Assembly: GCF_020921035.1 (NCBI RefSeq) | Contig: NC_063157.1 | Coordinates: 22,957,015 to 23,021,014 of the forward strand | Length of the DNA: 64,000 bases | Direction: 5' to 3' | DNA from: Rhodamnia argentea | Taxonomy: Eukaryota; Streptophyta; Magnoliopsida; Myrtales; Myrtaceae | Shown: positions 34,588-46,214 of the stretch, one piece after another | Numbering within the stretch: position 1 is the first letter of the stretch | Layout: each line of letters opens with the position of its first letter | The notes under the pieces: model-generated | Told to the model about the DNA's origin: nothing | What the model saw: only the letters and a program-made list of their open reading frames with translations | The model's database searches: none | Position numbers and translations under genes: made by a program

Positions 34588-37329
34588 TGTGACATCCCGT
34601 AATCCAAGCAGTCGGACCTTTAGGGGTTTCAAAAAAATAAAAATTTTGGACGTTTCCTCATCCTGGGTGCAATTCCTTCGCGGTTCGCCCCAAAGAGGTT
34701 CAGGAAAAATAGATTTGGACTGGATATGGGAAAGGACCCATTTACCCTCGAAAAATACCCCATTTTTAACTTGGAACGAAGGGTATTTTGGTCATTTTAC
34801 CCCTTGGCCGAATTTTGACTATTTTTGGTGGAGAAAATCACCAATTTGTCCCTCTTGACTTTCAAGACACCAAAATATCCCACCCAATAATTATTTTAAC
34901 CTATATTAATTATTTTGGCTTTCTTCTTCTTCATTTTTCAAGACCCCTTTCTCTCTCTAGCTCACTCCCTCTCTTGGCCGAACTCACCCTTGCTCATTCT
35001 CTCCCTCATCGAAAATTCTTCAAACAACCGCCGGTGTCGCCTTGAACCGCCGGAGCTCGACTACCGCCGTGAGCTACTCGGAGTCGCCGGATTTCCGTGG
35101 GTTAAAGCCGGTCAAGAGGAGTTGCCGGAGCCGCCGGATTAGGGTCAAAATTTTTCTTGGTTTCTCGCCGGAAAACTTGCTAAAATAGTGGTAAGTTGGT
35201 CCCTAACCTTATATTAGGTATCTAGGATGCTAATGGACTTGAGATTTGGTAGATTTGGGTGGAAAATTGGTTGTTTTTGGCCATTTTTATGCCTTGGCCG
35301 AGAATGAATATTTGGAGGAGAGAGAAAGCTTGTTCTTGCATGAATAGTAAAGTCAAGAAGATAATAGTGGTCAAAGTTTAACTATGGTTACTTTATGCCC
35401 TAACTAGAGTTACTTTATGCTATAGTTTAATCATGGTTAGGTTAGTATTTAACTCTAGTTAATTTTTGAACCATGGTTAGTTAATATATTAACTAGGGTT
35501 ACTTTTATGTGATATAAAGTTGTTATGCCATGGTACTAAATAAATGTGGCATTAGTACTATAGTTTAGTACTATAGTAGAATTATTTTATATGTTAGAAA
35601 ATTATTATTGTTCGCCCGTGATAAATTTCCACGTTGGTATAATTTTAATGGTACGTGATTTATAAATTGCTACGTTAGCGTAATATGGTCGCATGACGTG
35701 GATTGGATACTATGGTAGTGTTAATTGATCGGGTAGTATGAATTAATATTTGGTTTAGTGTGGATTAATCGGGTGATCCCGAATTATTAATTCTCTAACG
35801 TGAGTGAATCACGTGGTCCCGATCTATTCTGAGAAAATGAGAAGGGTCGTATTCAATCAAGTCGTTCGAGGCCAAAGTGAGCCGTATTCGTCGATTGTCC
35901 GAGACCGAGGAAATGTGAGGGTCGTATTCAATCAAGTCGTCTCGAGGCCAAAGTGAGCCGTATTCGTCGATTGTCTCGAGATCGAGGAAATGTGAGGGTC
36001 GTATTCAATCAAGTCGTCGAGGCCAAAGTGAGCCGTATTCGTCTCGATTGTCTCGAGACCGAGGAAATGTGAGGGTCGTATTCAATCAATTCTGCCTCGA
36101 GGCCAAAGTGAGCCGTATTCGTCCGATTGTCCGAGACCGAGAAAGTAAGAAAGTCGTGTTCAATTAAGTCGTCCGAGACCAAAGTGAGTCGTGTTCGACT
36201 AATTGTCCGAGACTTGATCCGGTCGTGTTCCTATGTGTCCGAGACCGAGATCCGTGGGTCGTATTCCTATGTGTCTGAGACCCTGGTATTTATATAGAGC
36301 CGTGTTCCATAAAGATCCGAGGCTCAATGTTATGAACTTATTTGATGGCGGTGGAGTAACGTGGAATATTTCTGGAGTAACGTGGAATATTCTGGTGTAA
36401 CGTGGAATATTTCCGGAGTAACGTGGAATATTCTGGAGCGACGTGAAATACTTCCGGAGTAACGTGGAATATTTTCGGAGTGCCGTGGAATATTTTCGGG
36501 GTAACGTGGAAATTTTTGGAGTAAGGTGGACATTTATATTATGGCCTGGTGTGCTAAAAACGGGCCCCGGGAGCACGTAGAATATTTTATTGTTAGACTG
36601 AGGCGTGGAACGCCGAAACGGGAGTAACGTAGAATATTGGAGAAGGTGTGAGAATTTTCGGAGAAAGAACGGAATTTTCTGGAATTAAATTGTGGAATAT
36701 TTGGGAAGAAAGAAGAATTATTGGAAATTGTTCACTGAAAAATGTGTCTGGAGGCACTAGAGCCCTAATCTAGGATTAGGGGCTAGCTTATCGAGATTTT
36801 ATCTCACCCCGTCGTGGGTTCGTTGTTTTTCAGACCACCCGCCTCAGCCATGAGTGTTCTCGCCCGGGAGATTCGGTATTCCCTAATGTCATGGTACCGG
36901 GAGAAGATGGGAGGTTGTAGAGCCATCGGATGCGGAACAGCCACCCGAGCTTGACGAGGATGAGCTGGAGGCGAGAGATGATATAGTACCGGATAGCGAG
37001 AACGAGGCCTAGGGTAGTTGGCCTCTTGACTTTTGCTGGCTGTTTTATTTGGGATGTATAGTAGGCTTCGACCACGTAATCTTTTTGTTTTAGTGGTCAT
37101 AGGCTTGTACAGTGGCCTCCGAAGCCGTAGATTTGGAAAATTGTATAGAACGTGTGGATATGTATATAAGTTTGTTTTTACCGTCCCAAGTCATCGTGAT
37201 GGTAATTGTTTCTGTACGGGGATTTGTTTTTGCTTCCGCATGAATTTGTTGGCCTTTGGATCCTGGAGAACTGTACATAAGTGTGGCCAGGTGGGATGTC
37301 GATGAGCTCGCGGGGTTCGGGTCGTGACA
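34588..37329 (+). repeat. left LTR of the inner element (2742 bp)
   Basis: It contains a 76-bp minisatellite (35848-36130, about four units, gggtcgtattcaatcaagtc type) and a 20-bp minisatellite (36353-36535, ggagtaacgtggaatatttc type). Open frames across these arrays are repeat artefacts. Confidence 0.92.
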
Positions 37330-40300
37330 TCCCCGTTTGGAGTGGTATCAGAGCAAGGTCTGCTCGATCAAATGAGATTGAGACTTGGAGTAATAAGGAG
37401 TGATGACTTGAGGACGATTAGATATTGGGACCCTTAGGATAAGACATTGATTTCTCAATCTTGAGGATTATAGGCTTGAACTTGTATTGTATTCGAATGG
37501 TTCTAGTATCGTTTTATTTTATTAGTAAACTTGGGTGATGATATTATTGAGGTTTATAAGCGAGCAAGCAGGAAATTGAAGAGTCCTAAGTATGGATTTT
37601 GAGGTTGTACATGTGGTTGAGGTTAATAGATGATTGCTTTTGAATAAAGAGTCAGTTGGATTATATGACTATGATTATGGTTTGTCGGTAACTCAACTTG
37701 AAGAATATGCTAGAACGTAAGCAATGGATCTATGAGATGTGGCAGTCATTGGTGGAATTAGAGATCTTCCGTAGATAAGAATCGATCTGGAAACTACTAT
37801 GGTACGTCGAGTAACGAGGACAATCGGGTGGTGCTTGTATTTGTGGCATTAAAATGAAAGTCGAGGGATGTGCACGCGTGAGCTTATCACTATCAAACCT
37901 AATAAACTGTTGCTTGGTATGGGACAAGTTGACGGGATACCTATAAACCGTAATGAAGCATGGTATGGGACATGTGGAACGGGACTTCCTCCGTAGATGT
38001 ATGACTTGGGACAACCCGCAACGACTAGGTCCGATGAGGGCGGGGAGTGATCGCCGGGACAGAGAGGTCCGGACAAGGAGCGGCTCCCGACAGGCTTCTA
38101 AGATATCAAGGAGGCAGGAATGACCCGGGCCATAAATTGAAAGGGAAAGTCTAGGTATCGGGTTAAGTCTGATCTTGATTAAGAGACGTATTGCACTAAG
38201 TTGATCCTCAAGGTGAAATTTCAAAATTTGCTTGGCATTTGTGATGGCGCTTGGGATTGGCATGATTAAAGGCTTCGTGCTGGGCAGTGGATGCCGTTAT
38301 GTAGTTGGCATCATGTGATTGTTATGGTAAAAATCTAACCGAGAGATTAGACGACGTGTGAGGTTCATACCCCGTTGAACCGGTATCTTCCGAAAGTGTA
38401 ACAGTCTATTGTGTTCGTATTAGAGGAACATGTGCCTTTATAGTTAAAGTATGAGCGACCGACTCATTGAAGTAATGTCTTGAATGATTGCTTGATGTTG
38501 GCCTAGTTGAGGCATGCCTAGTAATTGGTGGTTAATTGAGAAATTGCCTCGTTGAGGCCGACTTGATAGATAGTCACCGGTTAAGGGTGACTTGGAACCC
38601 TTGGATAATTGGCCGGTAGCCGAGAGTTACCTAAGAACCACTGGGTGGTTGATTGCTGGTGACAGATAATGAGAGGAGCATCCTGGAATTGCTAGACTCG
38701 AGTAGATGACTTAAGTCTTTAATTCCTAGAGGGAATTGTAGTGGTTCAAGTGCCATAAGAACCTAATGAGGTCGAACGACCGCAGTATGGTCACTAGATG
38801 AGCATTTTGCTCGAGTATGAAAAATATGAGAAGATTCAAGAACCGAAAGGAATCATGATAAGTGAGCAAAGATGAACCACGAGAGTATGAGCGCTGGAAG
38901 AGCGTGTGGCTCGAGCTTGTAAGTTGTGCGAGACCCTAGAGTTGAAGGGGTCAAGAGAACCTTGAGAGGAATTTGAAATTCGATGGGTAGGCGACTCAAG
39001 AAGGAGCTGCCGTTGTTGCCCAAAGCAGATAAGACTGCTACTGTTGATTGTGTTGTTAGCAAAGTGAGCTCGTGGGAAAGACGATAGAGAATGGAAAAGA
39101 AAATTGTTTGAAAGAAAGCTGCGGAAGGATGCATAAGAGTGAGATTGATTAAGTTTGATGGAGAGAGAGTGAATTGAAATTGCCTCCCTCTAGATTGAGG
39201 GTTTCGTGAGAAAACCTTAGAAGTTTTGGGTGCACTAAAGAAAGAAAGTGACCCTGGCGGTGATTAGCCTTAAGAGGCTATTGATGATTGGTGAAATGTC
39301 ACCAAATGAAGAGTTTTCCTTGCGGGCATCGTACCTGTCTAGATCGCCTTTCTTGAGTTGTTTAATGGAAGTACCTTCCTGGGATTGCTTGAGAGCAAAG
39401 GTTGTGGGGATCCTAATAATCTTGCAAGGATCTGAGGACAATCGACCAATGTGAGACAGAGTTCTCAAAGTCGTTTAAGCATATGTTAAATGTGGTCAAG
39501 GATCCTTTGAATAAAACCCGAAGTCCCCGAGTAGATTTGAATTCGGGAGCCCTATGGCTAGTTGTTATTCCTGAGTCCGAGGAATTGTAATAGATTTTAA
39601 TGAAGGGAGCGGATGATTGGAAGACATATGAATAAGAGAACCCTTGCTCATGGATTTCGAGCAAATAAATGTTCATTATGGAACATGGAGCGTGCTCGCG
39701 AGAAACGGCTATTGCCTTGGCGTAAGACTCGTAATGAGAGATTGATGTTTTGTTTCTTCCGTCGTGAGGAAAATTAAGGAAGAAGTTATGTCAATTGTTT
39801 GATCTTGTTGAATAAAATAGAATTAATTAAGGATGAATCGGGACCACTGGAAGTGACATTGTGTGTTATTACCCTAAAGAGTAGGGTGTCGTTCTTAAAG
39901 GGGTGATTGGACCATGAGATGGTCGTGGAGGGAAAGGAAAGTGAATGGACTTGATAGTCCTGGTTATTTGTAATTTTATTGATTGGTTGAGCAAGCGAAA
40001 AGAGCGTCTAGAGTGTAATTACAAAGTGACTTGAGGAAGTCAAGTTGCATGTTCAAGTGTGGATTTATGGTGATTAAGGAGAAACCTCGATTCCTTGAAA
40101 CCTTGTCACCCGAGGTGATTGAGTCTCCGGAAGAAGAATATCGAGTATGGTGGCATCTAAATCCTGAAGTACAAACTCTGTAGTTGACATAGACTCCAAG
40201 ATTGACGTCCCGTGGAATGGGAAAGACGAGGGGGATTCGAAGTAAGAGAATGCCACTGAAGTGTATAGTTTCCTTCATGGGGAAAGAGCCCTAGTGTGGA

Positions 40301-42542
40301 AGGAAGAGAAAATACTAACTGTCTTAATATTAAGATCGAGTGTCAGAACCGAGAAAGAGGACACAAAACTTGGATGATTCCTAAAAGTGAAGTTCAAGAA
40401 ACTGTCTTGTAGATGGCATTGAATCTTAGGACATGTCGATGTCCAGTTGAATGAATGAAATCAAGATAGGGTTGCATTAGTTGGTTGTGAAACCAAGAGG
40501 GCAAGGCAATAATGCTTCCTAAGGAAAGAATGACGAAAATGAACAAAATGTTGTATGGTCCAAGTGGAGACCCTTGACAACAGAGGGTCAAGGTTTGAGC
40601 TCTTAAGTAAGATGTATGAAGAGCAGTTTGAATGTTCTACGTCTAGTGATAAGAAACCGATGATAGTCAACTTGAGTATCCAAGTAATTGGATTGGTTGT
40701 TACCGTCTTGAGAGACGATGAAGGGACTCATTTAAGGAGTCATAAGAAACATGGACAGCTTTTAAGAGTATCTTATGGACTATAAGGAGATGCTCGTTGT
40801 ATGCTAAATGAGAAGAGAACAAATTGTAGACCTGATGTGGCAAGATTCCTCGGTTATGAAATTTGTGGGAAATGAAATCCCTGTGGAGCCTTTGAGGATT
40901 GGAATGAGTGATGAATCGACTAGGGTCGATTTGAGTTGCCGAAACTTAAAGTTTCTTGGGATTGATGGATTGTTATAGACAGATTGTGGAAGGATTCCCC
41001 ATGGGAGCTGTCCCATTGATGAAATGGGCTAAGGACGAGATGTAACGTGTGAATGAACGTGAAAAGAGTCTTTGAGGACTTGAGTCAAGTTGATGACTAA
41101 GCTGTTAATGGTGTTATCGTTTGAATCAAAGGGATCAAGAGAATCATAATGATGTGATGTGGAAGGGAGAAATTGAGGCGTAACAAGGCAATCTGAAGAT
41201 GGTTGTGCGAATAGGCTGTGACAATAAGACCTTACGAGTTGGAATGCTCAGTGTATGACTGGAGTTGGTTTGCTAATGTCCTCTAGACAAAGTTTGGGAA
41301 ACATGGTTTGGTTGGAAAAAGATTTTGAATCTATATCTACCACAAGAAAATAAGGTAGTAGTTTCCCGAGAGGAATTGAACGAGAGGCAACGCTAATGTA
41401 TGAAATTACTTATGGATATGAGAGCGTTGCTTGTATAAAGAAAAACCTCAACGTTATGTGAACTATATGAGGTTGAGAGCACCGACTGCGTAAAAGGGAA
41501 TTGAAGGAAAGTCACGTGGAACAAAGAGATTACCCAAGTATTATTACTGCGATGCCCATATCGCTAAGGAGGGACGGATTAATTAGTGGATGCTTATAAT
41601 TGAGAATTGAGCAATGTGTAATTGGTGATAGAGGGACAGATCTTCCCTCGAGAAATAAGAGATTAAACTTCTAAATTGGAAGTTTTCCAATTGGCTAGTT
41701 TGATGGCTACTTGAAGCATCAAGCCTGAAGGTCAGAAAGGAATTGAGATGTGGCGATGAATGGACTCGGACTTCTAAGGGTCGTGGAAACGAATAGAATA
41801 AGGAGGAAATCCAGACTTCTGAGTACTTGGAAAAGAAACCTCGAAGTTGAGGATAGAAACCTTGAAGCTCAATAGACGAGTGTACGAGTTCAATAGTGGA
41901 GAGGAATCTAAAGATATGACCTCATCGAAATTTGAGGGGAGAATTACGGTGTCCAATGAAATGGACTGAATGTTGGATCGATCTTACATGTGGTCAAGGA
42001 TGAGACATGCCGGCTAAGAAGAGGCATGACCTTGAAAATCGAAAGATTACTATGATCGTTGAAGGTTTTCAAATGGAATTAAGAGCAGATTACTATGAAA
42101 GTAATCTTGAACTTGCTTAAGGAGTCGAGAAGGTTACGACTCGATTTGAATAATAGAGGGCAAGTTGATAAAGGCCATGAGTCTTATGCAATGCTTTGAA
42201 AAGACCTTCGATCCGGAATTAGAAAAGCTGGATTGTAGTGAGGTATGCATGTTATTCTTGGACCAATAGACAATTGAAGAGGTGATTTGAATACTCAAGG
42301 GCATGCTACCAACAGATTTTGCGAATGTCAAAAGGGAAGAGGAAGGTGAACATAGTGGAGGACCAAAGAAAACGAGTTCAAAGGATGAAAACCATTGCTG
42401 TTAAGGACATTATCGAAGTGTCAAATGACGACAATGACTACTTTGGAAAGCATGGTAGCGATGAGGCATCAGTACCCCCTAAAACGAGATGATTGGAGAA
42501 TTGCAAATTTCGAGGACGAAATTTTTGTAAGGAGAGAAGAAT
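37330..42542 (+). other. interior of the inner LTR element, no domains seen
   Basis: About 5.2 kb after the left LTR. Stops are frequent in all six frames and no gag, protease, reverse transcriptase, RNase H or integrase motif could be read. Base composition is G/A-rich on the plus strand. Consistent with a large retrotransposon derivative. Confidence 0.7.
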
Positions 42543-45281
42543 TGTGACATCCTGTAATCCGGCAGGTCGGACCTTTAGGGGTTTCAAAAAAATAAAAATT
42601 TTGGACGTTTCCTCATCCTGGGTGCAATTCCTTCGCGGTTCGCCCCAAAGAGGTTCAGGAAAAATAGATTTGGACTGGATATGGGAAAGGACCCATTTAC
42701 CCTCGAAAAATACCCCATTTTTAACTTGGAACGAAGGGTATTTTGGTCATTTTACCCCTTGGCCGAATTTTGACTATTTTTGGTGGAGAAAATCACCAAT
42801 TTGTCCCTCTTGACTTTCAAGACACCAAAATATCCCACCCAATAATTATTTTAACCTATATTAATTATTTTGGCTTTCTTCTTCTTCATTTTTCAAGACC
42901 CCTTTCTCTCTCTAGCTCACTCCCTCTCTTGGCCGAACTCACCCTTGCTCATTCTCTCCCTCATCGAAAATTCTTCAAACAACCGCCGGTGTCGCCTTGA
43001 ACCGCCGGAGCTCGACTACCGCCGTGAGCTACTCGGAGTCGCCGGATTTCCGTGGGTTAAAGCCGGTCAAGAGGAGTTGCCGGAGCCGCCGGATTAGGGT
43101 CAAAATTTTTCTTGGTTTCTCGCCGGAAAACTTGCTAAAATAGTGGTAAGTTGGTCCCTAACCTTATATTAGGTATCTAGGATGCTAATGGACTTGAGAT
43201 TTGGTAGATTTGGGTGGAAAATTGGTTGTTTTTGGCCATTTTTATGCCTTGGCCGAGAATGAATATTTGGAGGAGAGAGAAAGCTTGTTCTTGCATGAAT
43301 AGTAAAGTCAAGAAGATAATAGTGGTCAAAGTTTAACTATGGTTACTTTATGCCCTAACTAGAGTTACTTTATGCTATAGTTTAATCATGGTTAGGTTAG
43401 TATTTAACTCTAGTTAATTTTTGAACCATGGTTAGTTAATATATTAACTAGGGTTACTTTTATGTGATATAAAGTTGTTATGCCATGGTACTAAATAAAT
43501 GTGGCATTAGTACTATAGTTTAGTACTATAGTAGAATTATTTTATATGTTAGAAAATTATTATTGTTCGCCCGTGATAAATTTCCACGTTGGTATAATTT
43601 TAATGGTACGTGATTTATAAATTGCTACGTTAGCGTAATATGGTCGCATGACGTGGATTGGATACTATGGTAGTGTTAATTGATCGGGTAGTATGAATTA
43701 ATATTTGGTTTAGTGTGGATTAATCGGGTGATCCCGAATTATTAATTCTCTAACGTGAGTGAATCACGTGGTCCCGATCTATTCTGAGAAAATGAGAAGG
43801 GTCGTATTCAATCAAGTCGTCTGAGGCCAAAGTGAGCCGTATTCGTCCGATTGTCTGAGACCGAGGAAATGTGAGGGTCGTATTCAATCAAGTCTTCTGA
43901 GGCCAAAGTGAGCCGTATTCGTCTGATTGTCCGAGATCGAGGAAATGTGAGGGTCGTATTCAATCAAGTCGTCCGAGGCCAAAGTGAGCCGTATTCGTCC
44001 GATTGTCTGAGACCGAGGAAATGTGAGGGTCGTATTCAATCAATTCGTCCGAGGCCAAAGTGAGCCGTATTCGTCTGATTGTCTGAGACCGAGAAAGTAA
44101 GAAAGTCGTGTTCAATTAAGTCGTCCGAGACCAAAGTGAGTCGTGTTCGACTAATTGTCCGAGACTTGATCCGGTCGTGTTCCTATGTGTCCGAGACCGA
44201 GATCCGTGGGTCGTATTCCTATGTGTCTGAGACCCTGGTATTTATATAGAGCCGTGTTCCATAAAGGTCCGAGGCTCAATGTTATGAACTTATTTGATGG
44301 CGGTGGAGTAACGTGGAATATTTCTGGAGTAACGTGGAATATTCTGGTGTAACGTGGAATATTTCCGGAGTAACGTGGAATATTCTGGAGCGACGTGAAA
44401 TACTTCCGGAGTAACGTGGAATATTTTCGGAGTGCCGTGGAATATTTTCGGGGTAACGTGGAAATTTTTGGAGTAAGGTGGACATTTATATTATGGCCTG
44501 GTGTGCTAAAAACGGGCCCTGGGAGCACGTAGAATATTTTATTGTTAGGCTGAGGCGTGGAACGCCGAAACGGGAGTAACGTAGAATATTGGAGAAGGTG
44601 TGAGAATTTTCGGAGAAAGAACGGAATTTTCTGGAATTAAATTGTGGAATATTTGGGAAGAAAGAAGAATTATTGGAAATTGTTCACTGAAAAATGTGTC
44701 TGGAGGCACTAGAGCCCTAATCTAGGATTAGGGGCTAGCTTACTGAGATTTTATCTCACCCCGTCGTGGGTTCGTTGTTTTTCAGACCACCCGCCTCAGC
44801 CATGAGTGTTCTCGCCCGGGAGATTCGGTATTCCCTAATGTCATGGTACCGGGAGAAGATGGGAGGTTGTAGAGCCATCGGATGCGGAACAGCCACCCGA
44901 GCTTGACGAGGATGAGCTGGAGGCGAGAGATGATATAGTACCGGATAGCGAGAACGAGGCCTAGGGTAGTTGGCCTCTTGACTTTTGCTGGCTGTTTTAT
45001 TTGGGATGTATAGTAGGCTTCGACCACGTAATCTTTTTGTTTTAGTGGTCATAGGCTTGTACAGTGGCCTCCGAAGCCGTAGATTTGGAAAATTGTATAG
45101 AACGTGTGGATATGTATATAAGTTTGTTTTTACCGTCCCAAGTCATCGTGATGGTAATTGTTTCTGTACGGGGATTTGTTTTTGCTTCCGCATGAATTTG
45201 TTGGCCTTTGGATCCTGGAGAACTGTACATAAGTGTGGCCAGGTGGGATGTCGATGAGCTCGCGGGGTTCGGGTCGTGACA
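42543..45281 (+). repeat. right LTR of the inner element (2739 bp)
   Basis: Nearly identical to 34588-37329. The minisatellites are at 43799-44102 (76-bp period measured at 43799, 43875, 43951 and 44027) and 44305-44487. Confidence 0.92.
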
Positions 45282-45472
45282 GATCTACTCTGAGGTTATG
45301 TGTCCATTTTGAGCTGCTATATACTTCCAACGAATATATGACAACGAGCTCTCATAGTATGCTGGTCGCACGGATTATTTGCCCATATGAACTTTGCAGT
45401 GAGAAGAGAAAGATAGACGTTTAGCCTTTTATGGAAAGATAGACGTTTAGTCCTTTATAGACGAGTGGGAGA

Positions 45473-45849
45473 TGTTGGAAATTTACGCCCATTAAGGGCT
45501 AAATTGATTAATTGCTATTATTGTGATAATTGATAGCGAATTAATGGGATTTATTTCGTATTCAATGGCATGAAAGAGAGAGAGTAGATCTTCTACAGAA
45601 CGTATGTTGTTCTATTAGCGATCGTAAGAAAACTCTTCCAAAATCTCTCTGGAAAAACTCTCTCGACGGATTGGCGGATCCGGATCGTTTCTTATCTGCG
45701 ATTATGACTCTTAATCTGTGGCTATCGAGGTATGTTCGTTATTCGTGATATGCTTCATAGATTAGTGATACAAGTCAATTCTTGGGCATGTAATTCAGTT
45801 TAATCCGCTGCTCATTTGTACGTATATGTATTGAGAATCGTTCCCTTCA
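45473..45849 (+). repeat. right LTR of the outer element
   Basis: 377 bp, matching 33205-33581. Followed by AGCAG, the right target-site copy. Confidence 0.9.
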
Positions 45850-46214
45850 AGCAGATCCGTTTGTTTGACTAGGTTTACCATAACCTTCTCCACTAAGATT
45901 GTAAGATTTCAGCCGCATTACAATCTTCATGCCCCGTATAAAGTTTCACTTCGCTTGTGGATTTGTATACATGTTATTCTCTTCATTTGTTCAAACTCCT
46001 CATGATTCTTTCTCCATACAATCCAAGTCGTGTTTACTTGTGAGATGAAAGGTGCTAGAACATCCCACTTTGCTTGCATACGAGGTTTAATAGCTTAGTA
46101 TAGTATAGCCTTTGCATGTGCATGTTGAGTCCCGCCATCTAATAGCTTTTTTTCTGAACTCTGTAGCGCCTTTTTCTCAGGGGAAAGTCGGACATTTACG
46201 TAAAGTGTCAAGAT
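45850..46214 (+). promoter_or_regulatory. BAHD-5 proximal 5' region (3' part of presumed 5'-UTR intron and leader)
   Basis: The block 'cttgcatacgaggtttaatag' (46073-46093) matches the interior of the BAHD-3 and BAHD-4 5'-UTR introns (13930, 22480). TTTTTCTCAG ending at 46180 is the equivalent 3' splice site, 34 bp before the ATG. No TATA-box counterpart is found between the LTR and the ATG. Confidence 0.55.

Larger units (their letters stand above)
34588..45281 (+). mobile_element. inner Gypsy-like LTR element without coding capacity (LARD-like), 10.7 kb
   Basis: LTRs lie at 34588-37329 and 42543-45281. They begin TGTGACATCC and end GGGTCGTGACA. The flanks are perfect GATCT duplications (34583-34587 and 45282-45286). 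The primer site TGGTATCAGAGC (initiator tRNA-Met) is at 37343-37354. A 'tttcgaggacgaaatttttg' phrase and the purine tract AAGGAGAGAAGAA precede the right LTR, as in Tekay/Del-type Gypsy elements. The 5.2-kb interior shows no gag or pol domain and no long open frame. Outside a minisatellite the LTRs differ at only about ten sites, so insertion is recent, probably well under a million years. It looks structurally whole but non-autonomous. Confidence 0.92.
33205..45849 (+). mobile_element. outer small LTR element (377-bp LTRs, Copia-type), host of a nested insertion
   Basis: LTRs at 33205-33581 and 45473-45849 are both 377 bp. They begin TGTTGGAAATTTACGCCC and end GTTCCCTTCA. The flanks are GGCAG and AGCAG, a 5-bp target duplication with one difference. 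A tRNA-Met-like primer site follows the left LTR, and a polypurine tract (GAGTGGGAGA) precedes the right LTR. Its own internal DNA is only about 1.2 kb (33582-34587 and 45287-45472) with no domain I recognise, so it is a non-autonomous or deleted element. LTR divergence is clearly higher than that of the inner element, so it is older. A degenerate tandem repeat of about 28 bp (caatttagtcc type) lies at 34205-34385. Confidence 0.85.

Noticed and set aside
34580-35142. Plus-strand frames repeated identically at 42493-43097
   Set aside because: They are the first 500 bp of the two LTRs. No protein family recognised, and position in an LTR explains the duplication.
36199-36576. Minus-strand open frames of 125 and 67 codons (also 44151-44528)
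   Set aside because: They run through the 20-bp and 76-bp minisatellites of the LTR, and their repeated residues simply mirror the repeat unit.
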